Shown: piece after piece, positions 38,050-50,729 of the stretch
Layout of the letters: each line of letters starts with the position of its first letter
Position numbering within the stretch: the stretch's first letter is position 1
Assembly: GCF_033958435.1 (NCBI RefSeq)
Contig: NC_134138.1
Coordinates: 268,003,798-268,067,797, forward strand
DNA from: Carettochelys insculpta
Taxonomy: Eukaryota > Chordata > Testudines > Carettochelyidae
Reading direction: 5' to 3'
Length of the DNA stretch: 64,000 bases
Translations under genes and position numbers: made by a program
The notes under the pieces: model-generated
Told to the model about the DNA's origin: nothing
Database searches by the model: none
What the model saw: only the letters and a program-made list of their open reading frames with translations

Positions 38050-38240
38050 ATCACGTGAGAGACACAAGATGGGTGAGATAATATATTTTATTGTATCGAC
38101 ATCTGTTGGTAAGGGAGACAACAAATGGTGGTACAATAAAGGATATTGTCTCTCATGCACCTTGTCTTTCTTGCGCCATGAACCCAACATGGCTGTAACA
38201 AAAATGCAAACAACTAATGAAAGATTTATGTTCATTTGAC
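38050..38240. repeat. Fold-back element, second tail family
   Basis: GAGACACAAGATGGGTGAGA then TAATATATTTTATTGTA is mirrored by TACAATAAAGGATATTGTCT and CTCATGCACCTTGTCTTTC. The right side continues to CCCAACATGGCTGTAAC, comparable to the AACACGGCTAC near the end of the Penelope tail. Confidence 0.6.
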
Positions 38241-38462
38241 TTTTCATTCCAACACGTTAGCAAACATTAAACCTCATTTCCACTGTTATTCCTGGTAAGC
38301 CAGCAAATTTGGCTTGACACAGCAATGCATCTGAAACATTTTGTAGTAAGAGTAGAAAAAAATGTGCTTTAATTGATTAAATATTTAAGGAGGTGTTTCA
38401 GATGTTCCAAAGAAAGTTCCAGGGACCATTTCATAGACTCTACTATGTCACCACACCATGAC

Positions 38463-39010
38463 TTTTAAAACAGAATTATGGAAACCTAGGGATGGACTAG
38501 ACCTCAAAAAGTCATCTAGGCCAGCCCCCTGCACTGTAGCAGGACGAAGCAAACTCAAACCATCCCTGAAAGATGTTTGTCTAACCTTTTCCTAAAAACC
38601 TCCAATGATAGGGATTCCACAACCTCCCTTGAAGCCCAGCCCTGATCTTAATTATCTTTATAGGTGACAAGTTTTTCCTAATATCTAATCTAAATCTGCC
38701 TTGTAGCACACGGAGTCCATTATTTCTTATTTTATCCACAATACACACAGAAAACAACTGAACATCCACTGCATCAAGGGATATTATAAAGAGGTTGGAC
38801 AATGTTCTCAAGTGCTCTCAGTCTTCTTTTCCCAAGACTAAACATGCCCCGTTTTTTTAAACTTTTCCTGACAGGTCGAGTTTTCCAAATCTTTTATTGT
38901 TTTCCTCTGTACTCTGCAATTTGTCCACTTCTGGCACTCAGAACTGGACACTGTACTCAAACTGAGGCCTCATGAGTTGTGAGTAAAGCAGAAAAATTGC
39001 CTATGTGTCT
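38463..39010 (-). mobile_element. CR1 LINE 3' portion
   Basis: TCATCTAGGCCAGCCCCCTG, CTAACCTTTTCCTAAAAACC, TCCACAACCTCCCTTGA and CTCTGTACTCTGCAATTTGT follow the order of a CR1 3' half in antisense. No intact frame. Confidence 0.75.
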
Positions 39011-39039
39011 AACAAAGGTCAGAACCTCTCCTGCCAACA

Positions 39040-39180
39040 TAAACTTCCAGCATGAACAGCACTAGGTCAGCCTAAGTTACGTTGCTCGGTGAAATCCACA
39101 GGTCTGAGTGACATGACTTACATCAACTTACGTTGTAGTACAGCCACAGCCTACGTCCCCTTGTGAATCTAGCCCAAAGT
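39040..39180. repeat. MITE fragment
   Basis: AAGTTACGTTGCTCGG and CAACTTACGTTGTAGTACAG are internal repeats, followed by ACAGCCACAGCCTACGTCC; probably a worn relative of the GTCTACAC group. Confidence 0.35.
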
Positions 39181-41340
39181 GTGTCAGCTCCCAGCCCATA
39201 ACAAGGGGAAGTATTGGCAGACTGCTGCTGCTAGTGTCTTCCCAGCCCAGGAAGGATTAAACGCCACTCCCAGATCACTTTCAGGCTCCTCCCTCAGGGA
39301 ACAGTTTATTATTACTAGAAGCAGAACTGTCTGTCTCACACATGTACTACCTGGCACAATGCTGGATGCATGGTGTATGTGAAGTCATGCCACTCAGCAA
39401 GCACCGTTTTCAGGAGTGCATGTGAGTTCAGGCTGGCTGGGGTGGAATGGCATTCTGTTCAAAATGGTGTCCCCCATCTAATACTGGACCAAAGCACATC
39501 AGGCTTTGTTCCATTACTAGACAGGGGGCAAACTAGCTGAAAAGGGGACTGTCCTGAATATAACTGGATCAGTGCTCTCCCCACACCCAGCTGAGCTATT
39601 CTCACACATAGGGTCCAACAATCAAGCAGGGCTGCTGGGTGGCAGCCTTGCAGGCCCTTAAAGGAGCTGACTACCCTGTAACAGGCACTAAATTCAAACC
39701 CAGGGACCAATGGGAGAAAATTAAGTCCAGCACCCAGCCTTCTGTAAACCTCCTGATCCTAGTTTTCTCCAGCTCCCCAGCCAGCCCCAATTGCATTATG
39801 GAACTAAGATCTAGGTATCCTGCTGGCAATCACATAACAGTGGCAGCCTTGTTTAAACTACCATTACCTGGAGGGCCTCAGTGGGCTTCTAAGTCCTGAG
39901 GACTCCTAGAAAAATCCCCGATAGCCTTAGATTCCAAATCCACAATAGCCTTAGATTAAGCTTGGGCTGATGCACTGTATTACTATCAGCCATGCTTATT
40001 TACTGAGTGTTGACATGGAACCTATCCTGAAACAAATCCTTCTGCCCAAGGAACTTACAGTCTAACTCAGCCTGGCAACAGAGATCAAACATACAAGACA
40101 TGCAAGGGGAAGGCTGACACATCCAGTTATTCTTTGTGTTCATGGAAATAGAGATATAGACAGTGGCAGGTAAAATCAGTGCTTCTCTCTCTGGGGCTCT
40201 TTACTATTTTATCCTAGTCCTGACCCCTTCCTTCTTTCTGCCTCTCTCCACACTCCACTCTAAATTTTATCCTCCTACTTCCTTCTACCTTCTTCTCTTC
40301 AACACACCCTCTTTCACACACACTACACTTCCTGCCAATCACATCCCTGCTTTCTTCATTCCCATGCATCTGTCCCAACTTGGCCACCCTAACCGACTCC
40401 GCTGCCTCTTGCCAGACCATCTCAACCAGGCATAAAGCCTCTCTTCTCAGCTACCCCCCACCTCAGAATTCTCTCTCCCTCTTAATGCAAAAATGAAACC
40501 CCTCACTTTGAGATCCCATTCTTCCTTCCTACCCAGCTTCCTGCAGAACCTCCCTCAGGCTTAAAACCTTCTCCTTAGGCCCGCCATAAGCCCTTCTCCT
40601 CCCCTCATAACTTAACCTCCTTCCAAATCCTGTCAGGCTCACAAAATGCACCCTTCTGCAGGTAAAATCCCTCCAGCCCCAAGGCACCTGCCAATGAGCC
40701 TGGAGAATCACAATTAGAGTACCTTGCCTCTGTGCATCTAACGTGAATTAGCATTTCCTGAGACCTCTATTTCCTGCTGCTTCTGCTGTCTGCAGAGGTT
40801 TGAGAAACGGGAACATATATCTTCTACACTTGGAATACATGCACATACAGCTCACAAATTAACAGATGGTCTTTGCATAGCCAAAGCATCTTGGTTTCAG
40901 TACTGGCCAAAAAGTTTGAATTTAATATTATGTTCTTCCACTTCTGCTAGAAATACTGGAGTTAATCATCAGTCTATTTCTTCATTGTGTTTTTCAGTTT
41001 CTTTTTTCACCTTTCCTTTTCTTTCCACTACTATCCACTCAGTGCAACCTTAAGTTTCAAGCACTTTTTTGAGGAGAAAAGCAAACAGATTGAAAAAGAA
41101 CTTGTAATGAAGTTGCTAAAGAATTCAGACCTCAGCAAGTGAGATACACCAACCTCTTTCCTCTGCTGTTTAGAAAATTGTATTATTACGCATGATAGTG
41201 TCATTATCTTTGTTTCCATTATTAATGACATTGGGAAATTGAAATCCCTACTTTGCACCACTCAGACGTGGACAAAACTGAACCAAAATGAGGCAAAGAA
41301 AGAAAAGAGAAGAAGCAAAGTGTTTTTTAATTGCACTTAC

Positions 41341-41404
41341 CCAGCGTCTGAGCTGTTGCCACAGAGTAGTGCATCCGTAGTGCCATTTTTTATGAAGTAG
41401 TTTT
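41341..41404 (-). CDS. SCN5A: SCN5A exon, end of domain I S5-P loop (64 nt)
   Basis: Sixty-four nt exon between acceptor GTGGCAG and donor GTAAGT. It starts with two bases that complete a codon from the upstream exon (probably Glu) and ends with GG, completed by C of the next exon. It encodes [20 protein letters not shown], flanked by Glu and Gly. This is the extracellular turret before the domain I pore loop; NGT and NSS are N-glycosylation sequons, as expected for this loop, and the Cys is a conserved loop cysteine. The exon is isolated: the next exon lies 15.3 kb downstream, and no upstream exon was found in the remaining 22.6 kb. Length and split phase match the equivalent mammalian exon, which is why such a short exon can be called. 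The reading frame on the other side of this locus is spurious. Confidence 0.88.
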
Positions 41405-41646
41405 CTGCCACAAAAGGGAAGGAAACATGAATTGACATCCTGCTTTTGTATTTCCAAATTAATACAATCACTGAAAATTATCCATCCAAGCAGCAAATAT
41501 AGTAATTTATGCAGGGTTGAACATAGGGGTTTGATTGATTTTAACTTTCAGGAAGAAACATACTTCAGTAGAACTACTTGTAAAAACTAAAGTACCTACT
41601 TTTAAAGCTTCTTAGATATGCCATCTGCATTTAAAATTCATTAATA

Positions 41647-41960
41647 CAGGTTGGACCTCTGTAGCCCAGCACCCTCAGGACCTGACTGGTCCCCAACGAG
41701 GGAATTTGCCAAACCAGAGTAGGTCCCCCAAACTACAGCCAGCCCTGATTCCAGCCCCAACTGGCCCCCCAATACCATCTCCAGCCTCACTGCTGCCAGC
41801 TGTGGTCCCCTGCAGCTGGCTCTGCTGCCACTGACCATGGCCCTGGCCTCACTGCAGCCAGCTCTGGCCCCACTGCCACCAGCTCCAGCCTGGAGCTCTC
41901 AGGTTCTGCAACATCCATGATCTTACTAGACCACGGATGTCACCAGACCAGAAAATCCCC
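41647..41960. mobile_element. Mariner/Tigger-like element, relative of 11398-11720
   Basis: Left end CAGGTTGGACCTCTGTAGCC after TA, then CTGACTGGTCCCCAACGAGG and GGAATTTGCC, parallel to 11398-11490. The middle is a degenerate CAGCTCCAGCC-type tandem run. Right end decayed. Confidence 0.6.
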
Positions 41961-43241
41961 TTTTTTTTTTAATAGGTAAAACCTGTAGACTTTATTCAAC
42001 ACAATAAAGACAAAATAAAGGTACCAATAACATAATTATAAGGCAACCTTGTAACATCCAAATAGGCAACAAACAAGAAAGTCTAATATTAAAAGAAATA
42101 ACAATTGAAATGTAAGTTATTATCTATGCTTTCAACATCATACTTTCAAAAATTATAATTGGCAGGGGAAAAAAAGAATGGCTGTACAGAACCAATGAGA
42201 CCCTGACCTCTGATGGGGATTAAATATTAATAGATGATTTCTAGAAGTAGGTAAAAGTGGATTGAAATGGTTTTCAGCAACGAATAAGCTGTATACCCTA
42301 CATATCTTACATATCCTGGATCCCAGAAGGTGTTGAGTGTGCAGAGTCTGACAATGATCAAAAAGGTCTCCATTGTTGCCTACGTTTGCTAATGGCTTTA
42401 GAAACCAAGAATGCTGACTTGTTACTACTGAGGAATTCTGTGCCAAAAATTAAAATTTCTGTGCATGTTCTTTTAAAATTCTGCATATAAATTGCCCAAA
42501 TAACACAATATTATCATTCCAGTTTCAATTATTTTGGCAGTTTTTTCCAAATTACCTGTTAGCAAGTACATCTGTAACAATGTAGACAACAAAAAGATTC
42601 AGGAAACATTTTTGACAAAAATTCCTTACTAGACCTATGAATACAGACCTCCGAGTAACAATTCATTTCAACTATAATACAGAAGAACATTTCCCACACT
42701 GGTCAGAAGCAGTGGAAAGGCCTGGGGGAGTCAGGCAGGGATTGAGGAACACAGCTTCTTCTCTTCTCCATCCATAGCTGAGACTGCTCCTGCCCAGGAG
42801 TGATCGCTTTCAGTTCTGACACCACAGCAGCCCCTGATGGGCAAAAGTTGCAACTGCAGCACCACTCCTGCAGAATGTATTTTCTGCAGAGAAAAAAAAT
42901 TCTGCTTGGAACACGAATTCTGCACATGTACAGTGGTGCAGAATTCTGTCTGGAGTGAAAGCTTATGTAGGCAGCCAATGCAAAGAATGCAGGGCTTAAG
43001 CCAGGGTGCAGACATGCTGCTGCATTTCAAATAAGCTACAAGCAATGGTATGCCAGATCTGAATCCTTGTGATCATGAGGTCATCTGCTGGTATTCACAA
43101 GCCATTAAAGGATAAATAATGGCACACACTGCTCATACTGTGTTTTTGTACTTTTTCCCCACAGAAGAAGGTTATTGATCCAGAACACTGTAAAGATTTT
43201 AAACCTTGTTTGCTACTTATTAACAATCCCTTTAACAGATA

Positions 43242-43700
43242 GGCCATGTGTACATGGGCACTTAGCACAGTGCTGCTGCCAGCAGCACTATGCTAATGAG
43301 GTTTCTAGAAATTGCAACTGGTTGCCCATTTGCAAACTTGTGCAGCTAATTAGCATAGCCACATGAGGTTTCACTGTTGGCAGAGGGAAGTGCTGGCAGT
43401 ATAGAAGTTGTGTGGACGTGCCTCTGCTACCAAAACCCCCTTATGTTGCCAGTCCCTTATGCTTGAATTTTTTCAGGGATAAAGGACTGGCGATGCGGGG
43501 GGCAGGGTTAGTCAGCAGAGGTACGTCCACATGGCCTCTGTATTGCTGGCAGATCCTTCTGCCAAAAGTGAAATCTCCCATGGCTATGCTAATTAGCCAT
43601 TCAAGTTTGCAAATGGGCAACCATCTGCAATTTCTAGAAACCTCATTATCATAGTGCTGCTGGCAGCAGCGCTATGCTAAGTGCCCGTGTAGACGTGGCC
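43242..43700. mobile_element. 459-bp palindromic GTCTACAC-type MITE
   Basis: Ends GGCCATGTGTACATGGGCAC and GTGCCCGTGTAGACGTGGCC, flanked by ATA on both sides (43239-43241, 43701-43703). Arms are mirrored through GCTGCTGCCAGCAGCACTAT, TTTCTAGAAATTGCA and TTGCCCATTTGCAAACTTG, so the element can form a long hairpin. Confidence 0.85.
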
Positions 43701-44223
43701 ATATTATCCTGGCATATCTCTAGGGTAGTGAGCACACACAAGCAGACCACACGATAAGAGATAATCAGTGTACGGATGGTGTGCACTTTCTGTTAAGGAA
43801 TGATATCACCATACATAGGTGCTAAACACCATGGAGAAAAGGATATACCATGGAGGTTAACATTTAGATTGTAAGGATAGACAGAACTATTATAATCCTC
43901 TACTCTGAGCTCCTGCATAATGCACCCAGTGATGTCTGCACCAAGTCCATCATTTCTAGTTGAGCTAGAGGATATCTTTTAGAAAGATATCCAATCTCAA
44001 CTTAAAGATTGGAAATGATGGAAAATCTATAAAAAACATTGAAAAATTGCTCCAACAGTTAATTACCCTCTCAGTTAAAAACCTGCACCTTATTTTTAGT
44101 CTGAATTTGTCTAGCCTCAGCTTCCCAACTTTGCATCTCATTTCAAATCCTTAGGTGGTGATGAGCAATTACTTCTCAGCACTGCTTGAGTTCTAGCCCC
44201 TGAGCTGACTGGAGCTACTGGGG

Positions 44224-46395
44224 TAAGGTGACCATCTGCCCTTTTGAAGGTGGGACTATCCCTTTTTTAGCAACTTGGATGGCATCCCAACTTTTTTTTA
44301 AAAAACAGGCTAACTGTCCTGTATCTTGCAAAGCAGGGACCTTAAAGAGACAGCTCTTTAAGCAGCAGGACCTGTTTTGCCTGTTTAAAGAACTAGCTGG
44401 AGAGGCTGGAGGAGATGGGTGGGCTCTTTAAACAGATTATTTTAAACAGGCGGTTGCCAGAACCCCCCGGGGTAATGTGAGGGAGAGGCAGGAGGGGAAA
44501 GGTTGTCAGAAGCCAGAGTCAGGCTGCTTCACTGTTTGCTCACACTGCTTGAGAAGGACAGAGTAGGTTGTGCCTCAGATATTCCGCCCCACCCCCCAGA
44601 CACAGTGCTGGCAGGTCATTGTGTTGAGGTAAGGAGGGCAGGGCCCTATGGCAGGGAATGGGGAGCAGCCACTTGAGGGAAAGGGGGGACAGATGTTGGG
44701 AGTTGCATTTAGCTTGGTAGCCCACAGGCAGCAGCAAACAGGAAAGTCTCTGGAGTAAAGGACAGCTTGATCCAGGCCAGGAGTCAGACGGGGCATCACG
44801 GGTTTGGAAGAGTCCCATGAAGGGTGGGGAATAGGGCTTAGGAGGGAGCAGAGACAGGAAGAAGAGGACAAGGAAGGTGAATCATGGAGGCAGGCTGGTA
44901 GGGCTGGATTAACTCTTTTGGAGGCCAGGGCTGTTAGATTTTTTGGGGCCTCTAGGATCTGGGGTGAACACAAACATAATGGCTTCAAAATATGGGAGGA
45001 GGCCAGGCTGGGCCAGAAGACTGTGGTGTGAGATGGGATCGGGGGGCTCCAACTAGGAGTGCAGGCTCTGAGGTAGAGCCTGGGATGAAGGGCTTGGGGT
45101 GCAGTAAGATAGGCTCCAGGCTGGGCCCCAGGGGCTTGGAGTGTGGCAGTGGACTCAGCCTGGCTCAGTGACAGATGGGAGGTAAAGCAGGCAAATGCCC
45201 TGGACCCCAGGCAATTTAAAAGGGCCTGGGAGCCCCAGATCATTTTAAATTATTCAGGCAGGTGGAACGCCCCCTGGTGTGGGGAGGCTAACCCCCTGCT
45301 CCATTCTTTCTGCCTGTGCCTTTCGTCAAAGGCCAGAGCCACAGCCCCCTCCTCCAACCCTCTGCTCTTGAGAGGAGGTGGGAAAAGGTGACATGATGGG
45401 AGAAAGAGGGTGGGAGTAGGGAGTTTGGCTGCCCCATTTTGCATAGACGTTAAGGGTTCAGAAGGGAAAGAATTCTTTTGCCAACATAATTCTTTAGGAG
45501 TTTTGTGACTCTCTGAAAACTGACTTTCTTTTTTAAATATCTTGTGTTACTTTACTAAGTGATGGATGCCAAATTAAAAACTGGAAGAACATTGCCATAG
45601 ATCCTGTTGATTTGTTTGACTTTTTCTATTAATGCTGGAATTCCAGATAAGTGATTTCCATCAAGTTTTAGCATTTGTTTGGGAAGGGGTATTTGAACCA
45701 ATAGGTTTAAGTCCTTATCTTAATCTGGCCCTGCCCTGGGGAATGGAGAAGTTAGCTAGGCCAGGACTCAGAGCAGGGGAGGAAAGGGTGGCCCAAAGGC
45801 TGTAACTAGGAAACAAACAGGCATCATAATTTATCTGTTGTAAATCCACAGACTCCAGTGAAATTTAAATGGTGAAGGGTGGAGTGGGGCATAAATTGTC
45901 CTAGTAGGTTTTTAGTCTCTTTTTATATTGCTGCTCAAATATCAAATGGTTTACATTGTTCCAGAACTCAGCCCCAGGGCTCCTTCCTACTCCCAGCCTC
46001 CTGTCTCCTATCCCTGACTCCTGCCCCCCTGCACACACCCCACAGCCCTGATTTCCAGCAGCTCACACATACACCCCAGTTCCCTGTTCTGGCTCCTGCA
46101 CCTCTCTCTTACCACCAGCCCTCACACTACCAGCCCACACTCTGAAGGACAGCCAGGTGAGGACAAGGCAGGCACTTCTATGGAGCAATAGCCACTAAAT
46201 TGTAGGTAAATATTTTTTAATTTTCACCTATTTTTGTTATAATAATGCAGTATATGGTTTAAATGGGTGCTCAGTTAGCTTATTATATTGAATGTTTGTA
46301 CTGCATAGTTCTAATGGATTGCTATTTAACTCCCTTAACCCCAAGCAATTTTACCAGGTGTCCCATATTTCACAGAGGGAAATATGGTCACCCTA
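44224..46395. mobile_element. 2.2-kb hAT-like element with nested insertion
   Basis: Left TAAGGTGACCATCTGCCC and right GGAAATATGGTCACCCTA are inverted termini. Flanks TACTGGGG (44216-44223) and CACTGGGG (46396-46403) are an 8-bp duplication with one mismatch. No hAT transposase motif was found. The 222-aa minus-strand frame at 44575-45243 is Pro/Ser/Leu-rich and spurious. Confidence 0.65.
44903..45735. mobile_element. Element nested within the hAT-like element
   Basis: GGGCTGGATTAACTCTT at the left is mirrored by ATCTTAATCTGGCCC at the right. Contains CAATTTAAAAGGGCCTGGGA, a phrase echoed in the GC-rich block at 57360-57480. Ends approximate. Confidence 0.5.
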
Positions 46396-47099
46396 CACTG
46401 GGGTGCAGTTTCAGTCTCATTTACATTGATGCAACAACCCATGGCTTGATGAAGCAAAAAGCAGAAAGAACAAGAGCACAGGACTGAGAGAGAACTAGGG
46501 AGACCGAATGTGTACAAACAAGCCATGGTGTTCAGGATGAGTTTTAAAATCCCCAGAGCTCACATGATCTGTCACCTGCTGTTGACTCGAACATTTACAT
46601 TCCTAAAACAAACAGGATGCTAAGTCCCAAAGAGCTTTATGAAATGCATTAGGGAGAATTAATAGCGAGGCATTGCCGGTGGAAAGTATCTAAGCAATGG
46701 AGGCTAGTCTGCACTGCAAGAATGACAGTTACCATGCGAGGTTTGAATTTGAAGATGAGAGGAATAGCTGACTCCAAGTGGTAACTGAAAGGGGAGAGGT
46801 TAAGGGTATTATCACTGAAGAGCAAAACTGCTGAGTTACCATAAGCTTGCACACTGGTCACAGCATCACTCAAAGGAAGTTGGGTGTGGTCTTATGTCTA
46901 AAGGTAATCTAAGCAGCACACCATAGGCAGTAGCATGTAGGGTATGTTTTGCTACATGCTTCAGGGCTTGCCTTCAGTTATCCACAGAGCAACATTTTAG
47001 AGAGCAATCTCCTGGGGTTTGATTTAACTGGTCTCATAAGGACTGTGGCTGGAGCCCCATTGACCTCAGTACTCCACCAGGTTGCAAGAAGTAAGGGAA

Positions 47100-47222
47100 G
47101 TCAACGGGAGATGCTGCAGAAATTTGATCTAAGGTATGTTGACCCAATCTATGTTATTCTTGTAGCTGGGGTTGCTTATCTTAGGTTGACGTTGTCTGGC
47201 AGTGTAGACCTGCCTTCCTGAA
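47100..47222. repeat. MITE fragment
   Basis: GGTATGTTGACCCAATC and ATCTTAGGTTGACGTTG with a final GCAGTGTAGACCTGCC suggest one end of a GTCTACAC-type element. No second end found. Confidence 0.4.
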
Positions 47223-48158
47223 AGATAGGCTCCACCCACAGTCCAGTGTGTAACTACACGCTGCAGTGAAAGACTGGCAGAAGGGAGGAAGTGGGGAAAG
47301 CCTCTTGCAGCTTCCCATTGGTAGACTCTGTCCCGGGGGTGATAAAAGCTCTGGCAGCTCCCTGAAGCAGGAAAAGGCTCCGGCTGTGGGGAGGTAGCAT
47401 AGACAGTGGAGACGCTTCTTGGATATATAGAGAACCATATAGGTTACAGACCTCCATGGAGCTGGTATATGTCTACTCTACTTACCTTAAGCAAAACCTC
47501 ACCAGCTCCATTGCACTTTATAGCTGTGCTAAGGATGGGCATAGACATGTACTGTACATACCATCATAAATTCTGTGCAGTGCAGACATCCACTGTGTGT
47601 TGGGGAAACAGAGATCATTGAAATGCCACCATCACTGTTGTTTAAAGAACAGAAGCCTTCCATAGCACTACGGACAATCCTCCACTGCACCCTCATGTCA
47701 CAGCTGTACCTCACATTACGGTAACATTTATAGCTACAGTCAATTCAACACATTTTATCTCTCGGAGATATTAAGCTGTCAAAGCAAGGACTGATATCCT
47801 GTTTAGAGATGGGTATCGAGACTACCTTTCATAGAACACTAGAACTGACAGGGACTTTAAGAGGTCATTGAATCCAGTTCCCTGCCCTCTTGACAGGACC
47901 AAATACCATCTAGATCATCCCCAAAAGGTGTCTTTGTAACCTACTCTTAAATATCTCCAGCGATGGAGATTCCAAAACTTCTTACATAACTTATTCCAGT
48001 CTTTAACCACCCCAACAGTTGGGAAGTTTTTCCTAATGTCCAACCTAAACCTCTGCTGCTGCAGTTTAGCTCCTTGCTCCTTGTCTTATCCTCAGAGGCC
48101 AAGGAGAACAATTTTTCTCCCTCATCCTTGTAACCCTCTTGTAACACTCCCTGAGGTA

Positions 48159-48726
48159 CAGTAAGGTCTCACAGTACACGAATCCATAGTATGCAACCCC
48201 GATCTTACATGGCTGACCCCTGATTCATACTTTATACAGTAAACCCTCCAGATACGCCCAGGTGTGGGGTGGGGAGGAGATCCCCCTGTCAAAGGGAAAC
48301 AGAGCTGGCAGCGGTCAGCTTTTCTCTTGAGTGCCAGCAGGGTGTGGTGGGGCAATGGGGGGACTCCAGCTGCTGCCACGCACCCTGGCTCCAACTACCA
48401 CCTCATGCCCCAGCTCCAGCCTCTGCCATATGCCTCGGCTCCAGCCTCCACTGAAGCCACCTGCTGCAACTACCAACACATGCCCTGGCTCCAGCTACTG
48501 CCACGCTCCCTGGACCCAGATCCCCATGGCCCCAGCTCCAACCCCCACAAACCCAGCTCAACTCCACTCCCCCCTGTCCCCTCCTGCAGCCCTAACCCAC
48601 TCCAGGCTTAACCCCCTCTTCCCCCCCCACACCCAAACCCACTGTCCAAGCCCCTGACTTAAGTGAATTTCGGGGTACATGAGGGTTGCGTGGAACACAA
48701 CCCTCACGTATCTTGGGGAATTACTG
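48159..48726. mobile_element. Tigger-like element inserted in CR1
   Basis: CAGTAAGGTCTCACAGTACA at the left and GTATCTTGGGGAATTACTG at the right are imperfect inverted termini flanked by TA (48157-48158, 48727-48728). Removing the element rejoins CR1 sequence CTGAGGTAC-TTGAAAACC. The inner part is a C-rich degenerate CAGCTCCAGC tandem. Confidence 0.75.
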
Positions 48727-50564
48727 TACTTGAAAACCACTATCGCGTCCCCACTAAATCTTCTCATCTCTACACTAAACAAACACAGTTTTTTCAGTCT
48801 TTCCTCAGAGCTCATGTTCTGTAGACCTTTAATTATTCTTATTGCTCTTCTCTGGACCTTTTCCAATTTCTCCACATCTTTCTTGAAATGTGGTGCCCAG
48901 AATTGAACATAATACTACAATTGTGGCCTAATGAGTGCCAAGTAGAGCAGAAGAATGACTTCTCGTATCTTGCTTACAATATTCCTGTTAATACATCTTA
49001 GAATCATGTTACAGCATCACACTGTTGACTCATATTAGCTTGTGGTCCACTATGACCCCTAAGTCCCATTCTGCAGTACTCCTTCCTAGACAGTCGCTTC
49101 CCATCCTATATGTATGAAACTGACTGTTTTTTCCTAAGTGGAGTACTTTCTCCAGTTTGTCCAGATCATTCTGAATTATGAGCTTATCCTTCAAAGCAGT
49201 TCCAACCACCCCAGCTTGGTATCATCGGCAAACTTAATAAGCATACTCTCTATGCAAATAAATCGTTGATGAAGATATTGAATAGAACTGGACTCCGAAC
49301 AGAACCCTGCGGAACCCCACTTGTTATGCCTGTCCAGCATGACTACGAACCATTCATAACTACTCTCTAAGAATGGTTATCCAGCCAGTTATGCACCCAC
49401 CTCATAGTAGCCCCATCTAAGTTGTATTTGTTTAGTATATTGATAAGACGACCATGTGAGACTTTGTCAAATGCCTTATTAAAGTCTGGATATACCACAT
49501 CCACCACCTCTCCCTTATCCACAAGACTTGTTATCCTGTCAAAAAAGTTATCATATTGGTGTGGCATGATTTGTTCTTTACAAATCCATGCTGGCTGTTA
49601 CCTATCACCTTATTTTCATCCAGTTGTTTGCAGATGAATACCTCAATCATTTATTCCATTATCTTTCCCGGCACAGAAGTTAAATTGACTGGTCTGTAGT
49701 TCCCTGGGTTGTTCTTTTTTCCCTTTTTATAGATGGGCACAATGTTTGCCCTTTTCCAGTCTACTGGAATCTCTCCCGACTTCCAGGACTTTTCAAAGAT
49801 GATAGCTAAAGGTTCAGAAACCTCCTTTATCAGCTCTGTAAACATTGTAGGATGCACTTCATCGGGCCCTGGTGACTTGAAGACGTCTCATTTTTCTAAG
49901 TAATTTTTAGCTTGTTCTTTATGTTTTTTATCCTCTAAATCTACCCCCTTCCCAGTGGCATGCATTATGCTAGGCATTTCTCCATCAGCCTTCTTGGTGA
50001 AGACCAAAACAAAGAAGTTGTACAGAACTTCTGTCATTTCCAAGTTTCCTGACATTGTTTCTCCCTCCTCACTGAGCAGTGGGCCTACCCTGTCCTTAGT
50101 CTTCCTCTTGCTTCTAATATATTTATAGAATGACTTCTTGTTACCCTTTATGTCTCTAGGTAATTTGAGCTCATTCTGTGCCTTGGCCTTTCTAATCTTG
50201 CCCCTGCATACACACACTGTTTGTTTATAAACATCTTTTGTAATTTCTCCTACTTTCCACTTTTTATATGACTCCCCTTTTTGATTTTGGGATCATGCAA
50301 GATCTCCTGGCTAAGCCAAGGTGGTCTTTTACCATACTTTCTGGCTTTCCTATGCAGCAATATAGTGTGCCTTTGGGCCCTTAATAATGTCCCTTTGAAA
50401 AACTGCCAACTCTCCTCAGTTGTTTTTTCTCTTAATCTTGCTTCCCATGGAACCTCACCTACCAGCTCTCTGAGTTTACCAAAATTTGCTATCCTGAAAT
50501 TCATTGTCTCTGTTTTGTTCTCCCTTTCACTATTGCTTGGAATCATGAACTCTATGTTGTCATG

Positions 50565-50729
50565 TATCGGAGGGGTAGCTGTGTTAGTCTGGACCTGTAA
50601 CAGCAACAAAGGATCCTGTGGCACCTTATAAACTAACAGAAAAGTTTTGAGCATGAACTTCTGTGCTCACGAAAGCTCATGTTCAAAACTTTTCTGTTAG
50701 TCTGTAAGGTGCCACAGGACCCTTTGTTG
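50565..50729. mobile_element. Fold-back element built from a Penelope tail, 13-bp target duplication, inside CR1
   Basis: A 165-bp insertion between CTATGTTGTCATG (50552-50564) and its exact repeat (50730-50742). Left arm TATCGGAGGGGTAGCTGTGT...AACAGAAAAGTTTTGA; right arm TTCAAAACTTTTCTGTTAGT...GGACCCTTTGTTG. The left arm has about 39 bases that the right arm lacks. Confidence 0.9.

Noticed and set aside
41248..41496. 82-aa minus frame overlapping the 64-nt SCN5A exon
   Set aside because: Wrong reading frame; the true exon frame gives the conserved loop sequence with matching splice sites.
44575..45243. Longest open frame in the window, 222 aa on the minus strand
   Set aside because: It lies inside a hAT-like element and its nested repeat, is Pro/Ser/Leu/Cys-rich with no domain, and has no splice or promoter context.
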